31,806 nucleotides of DNA from Acetobacteraceae bacterium (GCA_003506895.1 DNXO01000153.1:5649-37454); one strand, 5' to 3'; positions 16,885 to 25,195 are shown, numbered from the stretch's first letter. The notes: a model not told the origin generated them from the sequence alone. Numbers and translations: made by a program.

Positions 16885-17837
16885 TCCTTTACCGCCCCCG
16901 CGATCATGCGCCGCATGGTCCAGATACCGCATACAAGAAACGTCAGGCTCAGAAGGAACATCCGCTTGCCGCGCGGGTCGTGGAACAGTGGGTCCAGGTA
17001 GTCCGGCCGTATCACGGTCAACGCGATGCCGGTTATGACCGGAAGCACACTCAGAATAGTGGCCGACACGGTCGCCTCACCGGCCAGGGCCTTGGCTCGG
17101 GCTGCGATTGTGATCCGCTCACGGACAGTCTCCGCGAGAGTGCTGATCGTTTCGGCCAGATGGCCGCCGGTTTTGTTCTGAACGGCAAGCGTTACCGCAA
17201 AGATCGCGTACTCCGCGACGTGGGTCCGAAAGTAGATCTCCATCAATGCTTCATGAACTGACCGGCCCAGCGATATTTCGTTGACCAAACGTACGAACTG
17301 CGCCCGCGTCGGCTCCTGCACCTCGCGTGAGATGCCGCGGAAAGCTTCGATGACCGGAAATCCCGCCCTGACCGCACCAACAATAAACTGTAGCGTATCG
17401 GGAATCTGCTTGAGTATCAGGTTTGCGTAGCGGCTTTGTTGCCAGCCGAACAAACCTCGTACAACCAGACCGGCGGCGAGGCAGCCAATCACCGTGCTTA
17501 TCGGAGTTGTTAGGGTGACGGAGGCCAGGGCGCCAGCCAGGAGGCCGGCCAAGGCCCCACCGGCGATGACGATCGGGATAGGAAGCGTGTAAGCGTCCAC
17601 GAAATCCGGGTTGTAGGAAAACAGTTTTCGTCCGAGTTCCTTGATCTGAGCGAAACGCAATTTCTCTCGACGGATACTGCGTACAGCCGGCGCGCCTGCG
17701 TCTTGCCTAGAAAGTGAAGAAATCAGGGCCAGTTGCTGCCGCAGCCGGCGTTCCCGGCGGTCGGCGACGAGAAGAAACGGACCGGCCAGGAACACCGCGC
17801 CAAGTATGATCAGGGGAACCGTCAAATCGAAGGACAT
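16881..17837 (-). CDS. tadB: Tad pilus inner-membrane platform protein TadB
   Basis: TadB is the partner platform protein of TadC. The 318-residue product starts with a membrane helix (LTVPLIILGAVFLAGPFLLV), then a basic cytoplasmic stretch, two helices near 85-130, the T2SSF domain (IPDTLQFIVGAVRAGFPVIEAF, LVNEISLGRSVHEAL, and the KTGGHLAETISTLAETVRER signature) and a last helix. The length is normal. It begins three bases after tadA and its stop overlaps tadC. Confidence 0.95.
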   Translation of the reverse strand: MSFDLTVPLIILGAVFLAGPFLLVADRRERRLRQQLALISSLSRQDAGAPAVRSIRREKLRFAQIKELGRKLFSYNPDFVDAYTLPIPIVIAGGALAGLLAGALASVTLTTPISTVIGCLAAGLVVRGLFGWQQSRYANLILKQIPDTLQFIVGAVRAGFPVIEAFRGISREVQEPTRAQFVRLVNEISLGRSVHEALMEIYFRTHVAEYAIFAVTLAVQNKTGGHLAETISTLAETVRERITIAARAKALAGEATVSATILSVLPVITGIALTVIRPDYLDPLFHDPRGKRMFLLSLTFLVCGIWTMRRMIAGAVKE

Positions 17838-17840
17838 CGC

Positions 17841-19184
17841 TCAGATCTCCTGCAAAGCGTCTTTCCAGGCACGGTCGAAGCCGAAATACTCAAGCCGGTC
17901 CACGAACGCGGAGACGGCATTCATCGAGACGTATTTCCCCGAGAGCCGACCCTGAGCGTCCTCTCCCCCGAATTCGAACCGGACGACATCGTTCATGGTA
18001 ATGACGTCGCCCTCCAGGTTGCATATCTCGGTAATCTGGGTGACGCGGCGAACGCCGTCCCGCATTCGCTCGACCTGGATGATGAGATCGAGCGCGCTGA
18101 CGATTTGCGAGCGTATCGCCCGTGTCGGGAGATTGACGTGTCCCATCATGACCATGTTTTCAACGCGGCTCAGGGCATCACGGGCCGAGTTGGCATGAAG
18201 GGTGGAAATTGACCCGTCATGCCCCGTGTTCATGGCCTGCAGCATGTCGAACGCCTCCGCGCCGCGAACCTCGCCGATAATGATGCGATCCGGGCGCATA
18301 CGCAGGGCGTTCCAAACCAGGTCGCGCTGCGTCACCAGTCCCGTCCCTTCAAGGCTGACGGGCCGGGTCTCCAGGCGGATAACGTGAGGCTGCTGCAACC
18401 GCAATTCGGCGGCATCCTCTACCGTAATGATCCGTTCGGCGTGGTCGATCCCGCGGCTCAAGGCATTCATCAATGTGGTCTTGCCGGACCCGGTGCCACC
18501 CGAAATCAGCAGGTTGAGGCGACAGCGCGCGGCGATTTCCAGCAGGCGGGCGACGCCGCCGGTAAGGCTTCCAATCGCTGTCATGTCCTGAAGCGTCAGG
18601 CTGCGTTTGGAGAACTTTCGGATGGATATGCACGGGCTATCGATCGCCAGCGGCGGAAAGATGACATTAACCCGGCTGCCGTCGGGAAGGCGGGCATCGA
18701 CCATGGGGCTCGCTTCGTCGATGCGGCGCCCGACCTGTGCGGCGATCTTCTGGGCGATCGTCGCGATGTGCTGATTGTCGCGAAACCGGATGGTGGCCCG
18801 TTCCAGCTTGCCGCGCCGTTCGATGAAGATATTCGTCGGACCGTTCACCATGATATCGGTGACCTGGTCATCGCGCAGAACAGCTTCCAGCGGTCCGTAT
18901 CCGACCATGTCGTTGGCGAGTTCTTCCGCGACACGCTGCTGTTCACGGGCGGACAGTTCGATGCGGTCCTGCGTGGCGATCTCATGGACGATGCGTTCGA
19001 TTTGCTGGCGTAGCAGCGCCGGCGGAACATCGGCCGCGGCGGCGGGGTCGATTTCCCGCAATACGCGCTCGCGCAGGCCTTTGTCCTCGGCCACGGGCAG
19101 CGGTGTCGCGGGCGCGGTGACAAGCAATTCCGTTTCCGTCAGTTCTTCGTTGGGTTGCAGGGCGCGTTTGCCGAAGATTTTCAT
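17841..19184 (-). CDS. tadA: Tad pilus assembly ATPase TadA/CpaF
   Basis: TadA is the secretion-type hexameric ATPase that powers assembly (and in some species retraction) of the Flp pilus. The 447-residue product has all the expected boxes: Walker A GGTGSGKTT at 229-237, Asp box TVEDAAEL at 254-261, Walker B IIIGEVRGAE at 301-310 and His box GHDGSISTLHAN at 321-332. The N-terminal domain carries the usual EELANDMVGYGPLE and DIMVNGP motifs. The ATG at 19184 overlaps the cpaE stop by four bases, which favours it over the GTG at 19208. Confidence 0.97.
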   Translation of the reverse strand: MKIFGKRALQPNEELTETELLVTAPATPLPVAEDKGLRERVLREIDPAAAADVPPALLRQQIERIVHEIATQDRIELSAREQQRVAEELANDMVGYGPLEAVLRDDQVTDIMVNGPTNIFIERRGKLERATIRFRDNQHIATIAQKIAAQVGRRIDEASPMVDARLPDGSRVNVIFPPLAIDSPCISIRKFSKRSLTLQDMTAIGSLTGGVARLLEIAARCRLNLLISGGTGSGKTTLMNALSRGIDHAERIITVEDAAELRLQQPHVIRLETRPVSLEGTGLVTQRDLVWNALRMRPDRIIIGEVRGAEAFDMLQAMNTGHDGSISTLHANSARDALSRVENMVMMGHVNLPTRAIRSQIVSALDLIIQVERMRDGVRRVTQITEICNLEGDVITMNDVVRFEFGGEDAQGRLSGKYVSMNAVSAFVDRLEYFGFDRAWKDALQEI

Positions 19185-20398
19185 TTGCGCAACAGCCTCC
19201 GGATCCACGATTCAGACGACTTGATGCCATGTATGGCGGCGATTTCCTGGATCAGCGGGGCAAGATGCTTCCGCAGGTCCGGCACCCTTCGGATGGCGGG
19301 TATGCCGAGGTTCACGGCCTCGGGCATGCGCCGGCCCAGTTCTGGCACGCTGACCCGGGAGGGGCTGCCCAGGGCTTTTTCCAGCATCGTGGAGGACAGT
19401 CCGCCCTTCATGTCAGACCGGTTTACCATCGGGACAACCCGGTCCGCGCCGGCCAACGTCATCGCCAGTTGCCTGATCGCCCGGGCGTTGCGCGCGGAGG
19501 CAACATCCGGCGCCATGACCACAACCACATGACGGGCCAGGGTCAGAACCTGATGCAGTTCCGGCCGCAACGGCATGGGCAAATCGACGACGACGAAGTT
19601 GAACTTCTGCCGCACCAACGAGAGCACCTGTCGCGCGCCCGGTTCGGTGATACTGATCCCCGAACCCAGCGCTTCGTCGGCGGCGATCAGCCGTAACCGG
19701 GGACCGAGCTGGATCGCGGTGCGTTCCAGCAGCAGGGCGTCGGCCTGATCGGGATCTTCCAGTGCGATGCGCAGTCCCGGACCCGGCCGCGCACCGAGCA
19801 TCAAGGCTGTTGCGCCATGCTGCAGATTCAGATCCAGTAACGCGACGTTGCCCTTCACGACCTCGGCGAGTTCGATCGCTGTGCTGACCGCGATCGTGCT
19901 GGCGCCCGCACCACCCGACGCACCGCAAACGGCGATAACGTGGCCGCCGCGCGTCCCGGGCTGATGGGCCTGATCTGGCGCGAAATGGCGGGGCAGGAGC
20001 CGCTCCACCAGGTCCCGCGTCAATGGCTTCGGCATGTATTCCACGACGCCGATTTCATTCACTAAAAGGCGGTAGAAGGCGATATCCACGGCGTCACCAA
20101 CAACCGCGACGACGACGTTGGGCGGGCAGACCTGTGAAAGATGTTCAAGCGCCGCCAGCGGGTCTTCGGTCCCGGTTACATCGACAATAACCGCCTGAAG
20201 GTCCGAATCCTTTTCCAGAAAGCGAATCGCCTGACGGATATTGCCACGCTTCAACACCAGTTCGTTGGGAAGACCGGCAAGACCGGTGCGGAGCGCGGCC
20301 TCGCTGATGTCGTCGGTAACGAATGCAACGATCCTGTTTAGCTGGGTCGAACTTGCGGCTTGTGCGGCCTTTGGGGCGGCCAATAGGGAGGTGGACAT
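19181..20398 (-). CDS. cpaE: Tad pilus localisation ATPase CpaE/TadZ
   Basis: CpaE places the pilus machine, usually at the pole. The 405-residue protein has an N-terminal receiver-like domain (about 20-135, with Asp73 in VIVDVTG and Lys124 in MPKP) and a MinD/ParA-type ATPase domain (about 150-400). The deviant Walker A reads GASGGAGAST at 159-168: the signature Lys is Ser and the catalytic Lys is Ala, a more degenerate form than the KGGVGAS or RGGVGAS I would expect in relatives. The LLDLNLQHGAT switch region and VVVDLPMP motif are intact. An AGGAG ribosome site precedes the ATG. Nucleotide binding may be weak or absent. Confidence 0.93.
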   Translation of the reverse strand: MSTSLLAAPKAAQAASSTQLNRIVAFVTDDISEAALRTGLAGLPNELVLKRGNIRQAIRFLEKDSDLQAVIVDVTGTEDPLAALEHLSQVCPPNVVVAVVGDAVDIAFYRLLVNEIGVVEYMPKPLTRDLVERLLPRHFAPDQAHQPGTRGGHVIAVCGASGGAGASTIAVSTAIELAEVVKGNVALLDLNLQHGATALMLGARPGPGLRIALEDPDQADALLLERTAIQLGPRLRLIAADEALGSGISITEPGARQVLSLVRQKFNFVVVDLPMPLRPELHQVLTLARHVVVVMAPDVASARNARAIRQLAMTLAGADRVVPMVNRSDMKGGLSSTMLEKALGSPSRVSVPELGRRMPEAVNLGIPAIRRVPDLRKHLAPLIQEIAAIHGIKSSESWIRRLLRK

Positions 20399-20412
20399 CG
20401 GCAGCTCCTGGC

Positions 20413-20724
20413 TTATTGGCCGTTGAGGGGAATGGGTTGCGGCTGCGGCTGTTGCTCATTACTCGCGCCGATCTGGGACGCGTTTGCCAGTGGCAGCGGC
20501 GTGCGCCGTCCCTGGAACAGTCTTTTCACCGGCGGCGCGGCCTCGGCACTCATGGTTCCGGGCGCATCAACCCCCTCGCGCAGATCATAGGGGTTGGCGA
20601 TCATGACGCGCAGGTTGGCGTCGTTGCTGCCAGTCGCCGTCCACTTGCCTGGCTGGTCGAAGGAACCCAGGTCGGCGCAACCGGACACGAGAAGCAGGAG
20701 CAACAAAGCGAGTGATTTGTTCAT
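20413..20724 (-). CDS. cpaD: short CpaD-like Tad pilus lipoprotein
   Basis: A lipoprotein of 103 residues in the cpaD position between the secretin and cpaE. The signal sequence is a run of Leu ending in VSGC with lipidated Cys16. The mature part contains ANLRVMIANPYDLREGVDAPG, which resembles the NLA-MIANP-DL-PR segment of CpaD. Typical CpaD is about twice as long, so this is a reduced form; the tail is Gln/Pro-rich. A GTG at 20736 would overlap the secretin stop by four bases (GTGA) and is an alternative start. The ATG at 20724 gives the standard short lipoprotein N terminus and has a GAGAAG ribosome site. Confidence 0.8.
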   Translation of the reverse strand: MNKSLALLLLLLVSGCADLGSFDQPGKWTATGSNDANLRVMIANPYDLREGVDAPGTMSAEAAPPVKRLFQGRRTPLPLANASQIGASNEQQPQPQPIPLNGQ

Positions 20725-20732
20725 GGTTCTTC

Positions 20733-22295
20733 TCACTTCAGGATAAAGCCGGCATCGACGGGCGTCTGGCTGGGGGCATGCGCGACCTGGCGTCCGAACA
20801 GGATACGGTCGAGGTCTGTCGCGGGCCTGAAGCCATCGGTCGGAGCACTCAGCGCCACCGGATTGCTGGTCGGCTTCACGATGTACGGGGTCACGATGAT
20901 CACCAGCTCACTTTCGCCGCGCTGGAAGTCGTTCGACTTGAACAGCGCACCGAGGACGGGGACTTCGCCGATGCCCGGCAGTGCGTTGGTCGCGTCGGTG
21001 CTGGACTTCTGGAGCAATCCGGCGATCGCGAAGCTTTGGCCGCTGCCAAGTTCGATCGTTGTCTCGGCGCGTCTGACCGTCAGTGCGGGGATCGTCAGGC
21101 TTCCGCCGGCCACGGGCACGCTGACGGCGCCAACGCTCGACAGCTCGCTGACTTCCGGGCGCACCCGCAGGTTCAAGCGGCCGGAGGACAGTACGGTCGG
21201 CACCACCGCAAGACTGACGCCGAACTGTTTGAAGTCGACCGTGATCGAGGTGGTGCTGCCATTGCCATTGCCGGCAACGGGGATCGGAAACTCGCCCCCC
21301 GCCAGGAAGCTTGCGGCTTCGCCGGATTGCGCCGTCAGGTTCGGTTCAGCGAGGATCGAGATGAGCTGATCGGCTGCAAGGGCGTCGACGATTCCATTGA
21401 TGTCGCGCGTTCCAGATGTATAGCCGGCGCCAAGCTGGTAGGGGACGGCGCTGGCGCCGGACAGAGCTGAAAGGCCAAGGGGCCGCAGCGGGCTGATCAG
21501 GCCGCTGGTAGCGGCCCCCGTCAGCACGCCGAACTGCCAGTTGCCGCCTTTCCCGAGTGCCTGCCAGTTGAAGCCGAGCTGGCGGGTGATGGTGCGGCTG
21601 ATCTCCGCGATACGGACGCGGACGTTGACCTGAATGCTTTCAAGCACGGTCATGTTGTCGGTGACCGTGCCTTTCTCGCCGACATAGCCGCGCGCGATCG
21701 CATTGGTCTGCTGCGCGGCGGCCGCGGTTGGGACGGTTCCCTCCAAAACCATCGCGGTTCCGGTTGCCCTGACACGCACGCCGGAAGCACCGCCGACGAA
21801 CTGGGTGATCGCGTTCTGGGCAGCCATGGCGGTCGCGGAGGAGAGTCCTGGCGTGGCGGGTGCGCCGCCGCCGCCACCCGTGGCCGGCCTGGGTGTACCG
21901 CCGGTAACGGCGACATCATATTGGACAATCGCCGAACCATTGTCGGTCGTCGCGACGACCGTCGTTCTGCCAGGTGCGACACCCATCAGGAACAAGCTGG
22001 TTGGGGAGGCCGGCTGCACCCTTGCCACCGCTGGATCGGCCGACATCACCGTCGCGGCGGCTTGCGGAAGGCGCAGCAGCATGCCGCTGCCGGCGGCGAT
22101 GGAGATCGACTGGGTTTGGGTGGCGGGCGGCTGGGCGGCTGGTCGCGGGGCGATGGCGTCCGGGTGAGCCGGTGCTGCCGGCGCCGCAGCGGGTGCCGGT
22201 GCCTGGGCCTGGGCCTGGGCGTCCGGTCCGGTCAGCACCGTCGCCAGGCACAGCGCCGCTGACATCAGCTTCGCAAGGGAAAGGTTCGGTCTCAT
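20733..22295 (-). CDS. cpaC: Tad pilus outer-membrane secretin CpaC/RcpA
   Basis: The secretin forms the outer-membrane channel through which the Flp pilus leaves. The 520-residue product has a signal peptide (about 1-28, ending AQA), a Pro/Ala-rich linker, the pilus-type N domain (SIAAGSGMLLRLPQAAATV, about 65-135), a BON domain (about 160-210) and the secretin core. The core shows VNVRVRIAEISR near 220, then LAEPNLTAQSGEAASFLAGGEFP, LRVRPEVSELS, GIGEVPVLGALFKS and the LVIIVTPYIVKP end. The ATG at 22295 overlaps the cpaB stop. It is complete, with a normal length. Confidence 0.96.
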   Translation of the reverse strand: MRPNLSLAKLMSAALCLATVLTGPDAQAQAQAPAPAAAPAAPAHPDAIAPRPAAQPPATQTQSISIAAGSGMLLRLPQAAATVMSADPAVARVQPASPTSLFLMGVAPGRTTVVATTDNGSAIVQYDVAVTGGTPRPATGGGGGAPATPGLSSATAMAAQNAITQFVGGASGVRVRATGTAMVLEGTVPTAAAAQQTNAIARGYVGEKGTVTDNMTVLESIQVNVRVRIAEISRTITRQLGFNWQALGKGGNWQFGVLTGAATSGLISPLRPLGLSALSGASAVPYQLGAGYTSGTRDINGIVDALAADQLISILAEPNLTAQSGEAASFLAGGEFPIPVAGNGNGSTTSITVDFKQFGVSLAVVPTVLSSGRLNLRVRPEVSELSSVGAVSVPVAGGSLTIPALTVRRAETTIELGSGQSFAIAGLLQKSSTDATNALPGIGEVPVLGALFKSNDFQRGESELVIIVTPYIVKPTSNPVALSAPTDGFRPATDLDRILFGRQVAHAPSQTPVDAGFILK

Positions 22296-23140
22296 TGGAA
22301 GGTCACCTCGCTGCGTTTGTCGCCTTCGATCAATTGGACTTTCGCGCCGGCGGGCTCTCCGGCTTTCGACAACGCCGGCGATACGTCGCCGCTGAACAAC
22401 GTCGACTGGTCGGGTTGTTCCGGCGAAGGATTGTCGATGGCTCGGATCGCCAGGGAGATGTGGCCGAGCTGCTGGGCCACGGTGATGCGTTCGGCCTGGT
22501 CGTTGGCGACCTGCACCGTGACGGTCCGGGCCACCCGCCCGTTGGCAGCGGCGCCCGGCTTGGAGTCACGGACGATATCCTGGTCGATCGCGATGACGCG
22601 CACATTGGTCAGCACGGTTTCACTCAGCACCCGGCGGGCGAGCGGCGCGGTGTTGCGCTCCATCTCCTGCGTCAGGATCACGTCCACCCTGTCGCCTGGC
22701 CAGATCAGTCCGGACACGCCGGTGACGGCGTCAACGCCGACGGACACGGCTCTTGTTCCCGGTTCCAGCACGGCGGCGAGAAAACCCCGATCGCGTGGCC
22801 GCAGGATGTCGCCGAGCGTGATCATCTGGCCATCATCCAGGTAGCCGCGGATCAATGCGCCGCGCAGCATCGCCCGGTTCTCCGGCAGGTCCGCGATGGC
22901 GTTCGGCGGCAGCTTGCCGGGCTGGACGTTCTTCAGGCCGAAGTCTTCGTCCCGCACCAAGGTTCCGGCCGGTAGCGGATGGGCCGCCACGATGTATCCG
23001 ACCTCCAGGGGTGAGACCGGGCCGTTGAAGCCGCCTGCGATCACGGCCGGTTTGGCGGGGGCAACCAACTGATAGGCGATCATGGCCAGGCCGATGCCGG
23101 TCATTATCATCAGTATCGAAACAATCAGGCGCAGGGACAT
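22292..23140 (-). CDS. cpaB: Tad pilus assembly protein CpaB/RcpC
   Basis: CpaB is a periplasmic protein with an SAF domain that works with the secretin. The 282-residue product has an N-terminal membrane anchor (MSLRLIVSILMIMTGIGLAM), the SAF-like segment (YIVAAHPLPAGTLVRDEDF, about 48-110), then the RcpC/CpaB core (GLIWPGDRVDVILTQEM, NVRVIAIDQDI, TVTVQVANDQAERITVAQQLG). The ATG at 23140 gives the expected N terminus; the open frame runs to 23182 inside cpaA. It starts four bases after cpaA, with GGAG as ribosome site, and overlaps cpaC at its end. Confidence 0.94.
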   Translation of the reverse strand: MSLRLIVSILMIMTGIGLAMIAYQLVAPAKPAVIAGGFNGPVSPLEVGYIVAAHPLPAGTLVRDEDFGLKNVQPGKLPPNAIADLPENRAMLRGALIRGYLDDGQMITLGDILRPRDRGFLAAVLEPGTRAVSVGVDAVTGVSGLIWPGDRVDVILTQEMERNTAPLARRVLSETVLTNVRVIAIDQDIVRDSKPGAAANGRVARTVTVQVANDQAERITVAQQLGHISLAIRAIDNPSPEQPDQSTLFSGDVSPALSKAGEPAGAKVQLIEGDKRSEVTFQ

Positions 23141-23144
23141 GATT

Positions 23145-23660
23145 TCAGCTCCCGAGGGTGGATAGCAGCGCCCAGGAGCCACCGCTGGCGATCGCGATGC
23201 CGTAGGGCAGGGGGGAATGCCGCCGGATCCGCCAGCGCTCTATGGCGCAGAGCCGGCTGAGCAATGGGGCGCCCGCGGGCATCGGTGCCGGCGGCGGCAG
23301 GTAACGCAACAGCAGGTGAACCGCCGCGAGAGCGCCGCCGGCCACAGCCGTGGCGGTCAGGAAAAGAAATGCGCCCGCGGGCGGCAGCGCGATCGCGGTG
23401 GCGCTGATCAGCTTGACATCCCCGCCCCCCAGGATACCGCGCGCGTGGGCCGCGACGAGAAGGCAGAACAGCAGCGCGGAAAAGAGTAGTGACCAGGCCA
23501 ATGGCGCAGCGCCCGCCATCGCCCTGGCGGTCATCCCCGCCGCAACGATCACGATGCAGGCCTGGTTCGGGATGATTCGCGTCGCGAGATCCGACCACGC
23601 GGCGTAGGCCAAAGCGGCGATGACGCAAAACAGCAGGATCTGGTATGGCATTACCGGCAT
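23145..23660 (-). CDS. cpaA: prepilin peptidase CpaA/TadV
   Basis: A type IV prepilin peptidase of the A24 family that cleaves the leader of the Flp pilins and the pseudopilins TadE and TadG. The 171-residue membrane protein has both active-site aspartates: Asp24 in WSDLATRIIPN and Asp81 in GGGDVKLI. About five hydrophobic helices are visible. It lacks the N-methylation domain, as is usual for the Tad type. It lies 42 bases downstream of flp1 on the same strand. Confidence 0.95.
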   Translation of the reverse strand: MPVMPYQILLFCVIAALAYAAWSDLATRIIPNQACIVIVAAGMTARAMAGAAPLAWSLLFSALLFCLLVAAHARGILGGGDVKLISATAIALPPAGAFLFLTATAVAGGALAAVHLLLRYLPPPAPMPAGAPLLSRLCAIERWRIRRHSPLPYGIAIASGGSWALLSTLGS

Positions 23661-23702
23661 GATGGGTGCTGACCTGGGCTGCCGCGGTTGGAATCCGATG
23701 TG

Positions 23703-23879
23703 TCATTGCGCCAGCGCGTTTTTGAACGCGCCAAAGGCGGTGGCCAGGCTTGCGCCGATCAACCCGAACGACACCATACCGACCACGATCGTCGCGGCGG
23801 TGATAAGGCCGTACTCGATTGCTGTGATACCCTTGCGCTCGCGCAGCAAGGCTCTTATTTTCTCTATCTGGTAGAGCAT
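23703..23879 (-). CDS. flp1: Flp/Fap pilin subunit
   Basis: A 58-residue Flp pilin, the building block of the Tad fibre. The leader MLYQIEKIRALLRERKG is cleaved after Gly by CpaA, leaving ITAIEYGLITAATIVVG, the conserved hydrophobic helix with the Glu at +5 needed for assembly. The frame opens upstream (ATG at 23891 and further), but the ATG at 23879 has a GGAAG ribosome site at a good distance and yields a leader of normal length. An inverted-repeat-rich region of about 250 bases separates it from flp2, so it may be expressed from its own promoter. Confidence 0.93.
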   Translation of the reverse strand: MLYQIEKIRALLRERKGITAIEYGLITAATIVVGMVSFGLIGASLATAFGAFKNALAQ

Positions 23880-23980
23880 ATTGTCTTCCATTCTTGTGAA
23901 TGAATTTACAGGCAATATTATACTGTTGTCGCGGCGATGGTCCGCGAGCAGTGCGTTCTTACAGTTCGGTAGATGAAGAA

Positions 23981-24030
23981 TGACAAGAAGTCACGGCGAC
24001 GAGAGCTTGGTTCGCTGTGCCTTCTTGTCA
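23981..24030. repeat. 10-bp inverted repeat upstream of flp1
   Basis: TGACAAGAAG (23981-23990) and CTTCTTGTCA (24021-24030) are perfect inverted copies 30 bases apart, 102-151 bases upstream of the flp1 start. They could fold as a stem in the flp1 leader or serve as a spaced pair of protein sites. Confidence 0.45.
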
Positions 24031-24070
24031 CTCCACTATCGTCTTCTTATCTCTACTTAAGACGTGGCGA

Positions 24071-24097
24071 CCGGTTGAGTATTCACGGCTCAACCGG
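24071..24097 (-). terminator. hairpin downstream of flp2
   Basis: CCGGTTGAG (24071-24079) and CTCAACCGG (24089-24097) form a perfect nine-base stem with a nine-base loop, 36 bases after the flp2 stop. No T-run follows on the minus strand, so it is more likely an attenuator or a 3'-end stabiliser for the pilin mRNA than a full terminator. Such a structure would allow pilin to be made in excess over the machine genes downstream. Confidence 0.45.
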
Positions 24098-24132
24098 ATC
24101 GCCAATGAGCGGAAGCGTCCAGCGGATTGCTG

Positions 24133-24318
24133 TTACTTCAGAAGGCCGTCCACGGATGCGAATTTCGCGGCCAGGTCCGTGCCGATGGTCGCGAAGGCGG
24201 CGAGGCCGACGACGATGGTTACGGCGGCGATCACGCCGTATTCCAGAGCGGTGACACCCTTGCGGTCGGCCAGGGCGGCAGACATCAGAGTCCAAACAGT
24301 CTTAACGTTGTCGATCAT
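24133..24318 (-). CDS. flp2: Flp/Fap pilin subunit
   Basis: A second Flp pilin of 61 residues. The leader MIDNVKTVWTLMSAALADRKG precedes the cleavage site; the mature part begins VTALEYGVIAAVTIVVG, with the conserved Glu and Tyr-Gly. An AAGGAGA ribosome site lies six bases before the ATG, the strongest in the pilus locus, which fits a highly made structural subunit. It is similar to but distinct from flp1. A promoter candidate lies at 24366-24394 and a hairpin follows the gene. Confidence 0.95.
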   Translation of the reverse strand: MIDNVKTVWTLMSAALADRKGVTALEYGVIAAVTIVVGLAAFATIGTDLAAKFASVDGLLK

Positions 24319-24365
24319 TGGAATCTCCTTCAGTGATGTTAAGTGTTGGGGGAAGGCGTTTCACC

Positions 24366-24394
24366 AGTATACCCGACAATGCATGACCAACTAA
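24366..24394 (-). promoter_or_regulatory. candidate promoter of flp2
   Basis: On the minus strand TTAGTT (24394-24389), a 17-base spacer and TATACT (24371-24366) give a sigma-70-like promoter with a start near 24359 and a leader of about 40 bases before flp2. The -10 box is good and the -35 box is weak. Confidence 0.4.
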
Positions 24395-24489
24395 TAGGAA
24401 TGCCTGACGGGAAGCGGTGATTGATTGTTAGCCGCGGCTTGGACAAATTTCTACAAAATAATTACACATAACATATTGTTGTTTGTTCG

Positions 24490-24663
24490 GATATGTGGTG
24501 AGGCGATGCATTTCGCGGCCCGGGCTCGTGCCGATGGCCGCGGCGGCGACGCCAGCCACAATAGTTATGGCGGCAATCACGCCATATTCCAGTACAGCCG
24601 CGCCTTGCAATCTGACAGGTGTGCAGGCATTGGAATCTGAACAGTATTCATGCCGCCGAACAT
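24490..24663 (-). pseudogene. decayed third Flp pilin gene
   Basis: The minus strand carries a remnant clearly related to flp2: AAVLEYGVIAAITIVAGVAAAAIGT is readable in one frame (codons from 24610 leftward), but its only start there is a TTG. The original ATG (24663), with a GGAGG ribosome site eight bases upstream, lies in another frame and runs into a TGA after about 28 codons. A second shift after the GT of AAIGT replaces the normal DLAAKF ending; the DNA still aligns there (GGCCGCGAAAT in both genes). At least two small indels have therefore broken it. It sits in tandem with flp2 and flp1. Confidence 0.75.
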
Positions 24664-25195
24664 TCGAATATCCTCCCGTTACGTGAAGTGTACGTCAATA
24701 TGGTTCATCATTTGACCCGCCAGGGCATGTCTGATGGTTAGATTATGCCTGGCAGACCAATGTTATTTATCGGTAGCGTTGGTTTAACCAGACTGACACA
24801 AAAATAATTGCTGATAACGTATTCTTGTCGTTCCGCCATTAATCTGGCGATGTCCTGGTATCATAGTTTTACCTTAACCGGAGGCGCCCATACTCATTCA
24901 CTTGTGAGTATTATTCCGTCAAAAATTCAAAAATATGGGAAATGGCGGTGTTGTAGCTTGACTCGCTATAATATGGAGGCGGAAAACCGCGGATGACCAG
25001 AATTTCCGGAGCGTAATCGTCATGGACGCGATCTCCCTGAACTGTAAGTCCTTTATACCCTGTGCCGATACTTCCGATGAGGGATCGCAGCTTCCGCAAG
25101 CGGTCCTGTTCCGGGAACCGTCATTATTGGGGAAATGGGCGTATGCTATGCAATTCCAGGTGGTGGAATGTAAAGGCTATGTAAAGACGGACAGT
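24664..25195. other. AT-richer intergenic region between the pilin genes and tadE
   Basis: No convincing gene. It holds the divergent control region for the pilins and for tadE-tadG. A dyad ATACTCA/TGAGTAT lies at 24890-24911 (eight-base loop), and a TATAAT at 24967-24972 has no acceptable -35 at the right distance. The tadE frame is open back to 25022, and starts at 25022 or 25148 cannot be excluded. Confidence 0.6.

Noticed and set aside
24779..24875. TTTAACCA and TTAACC sequences considered as CtrA half-sites upstream of tadE
   Set aside because: Only isolated half-sites were found, not the TTAA-N7-TTAA full site, so I do not claim CtrA control.
24967..24972. TATAAT in front of tadE as a promoter
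   Set aside because: No -35 element lies 16-18 bases upstream and there is no extended -10; the nearby TTGACT is only three bases away.
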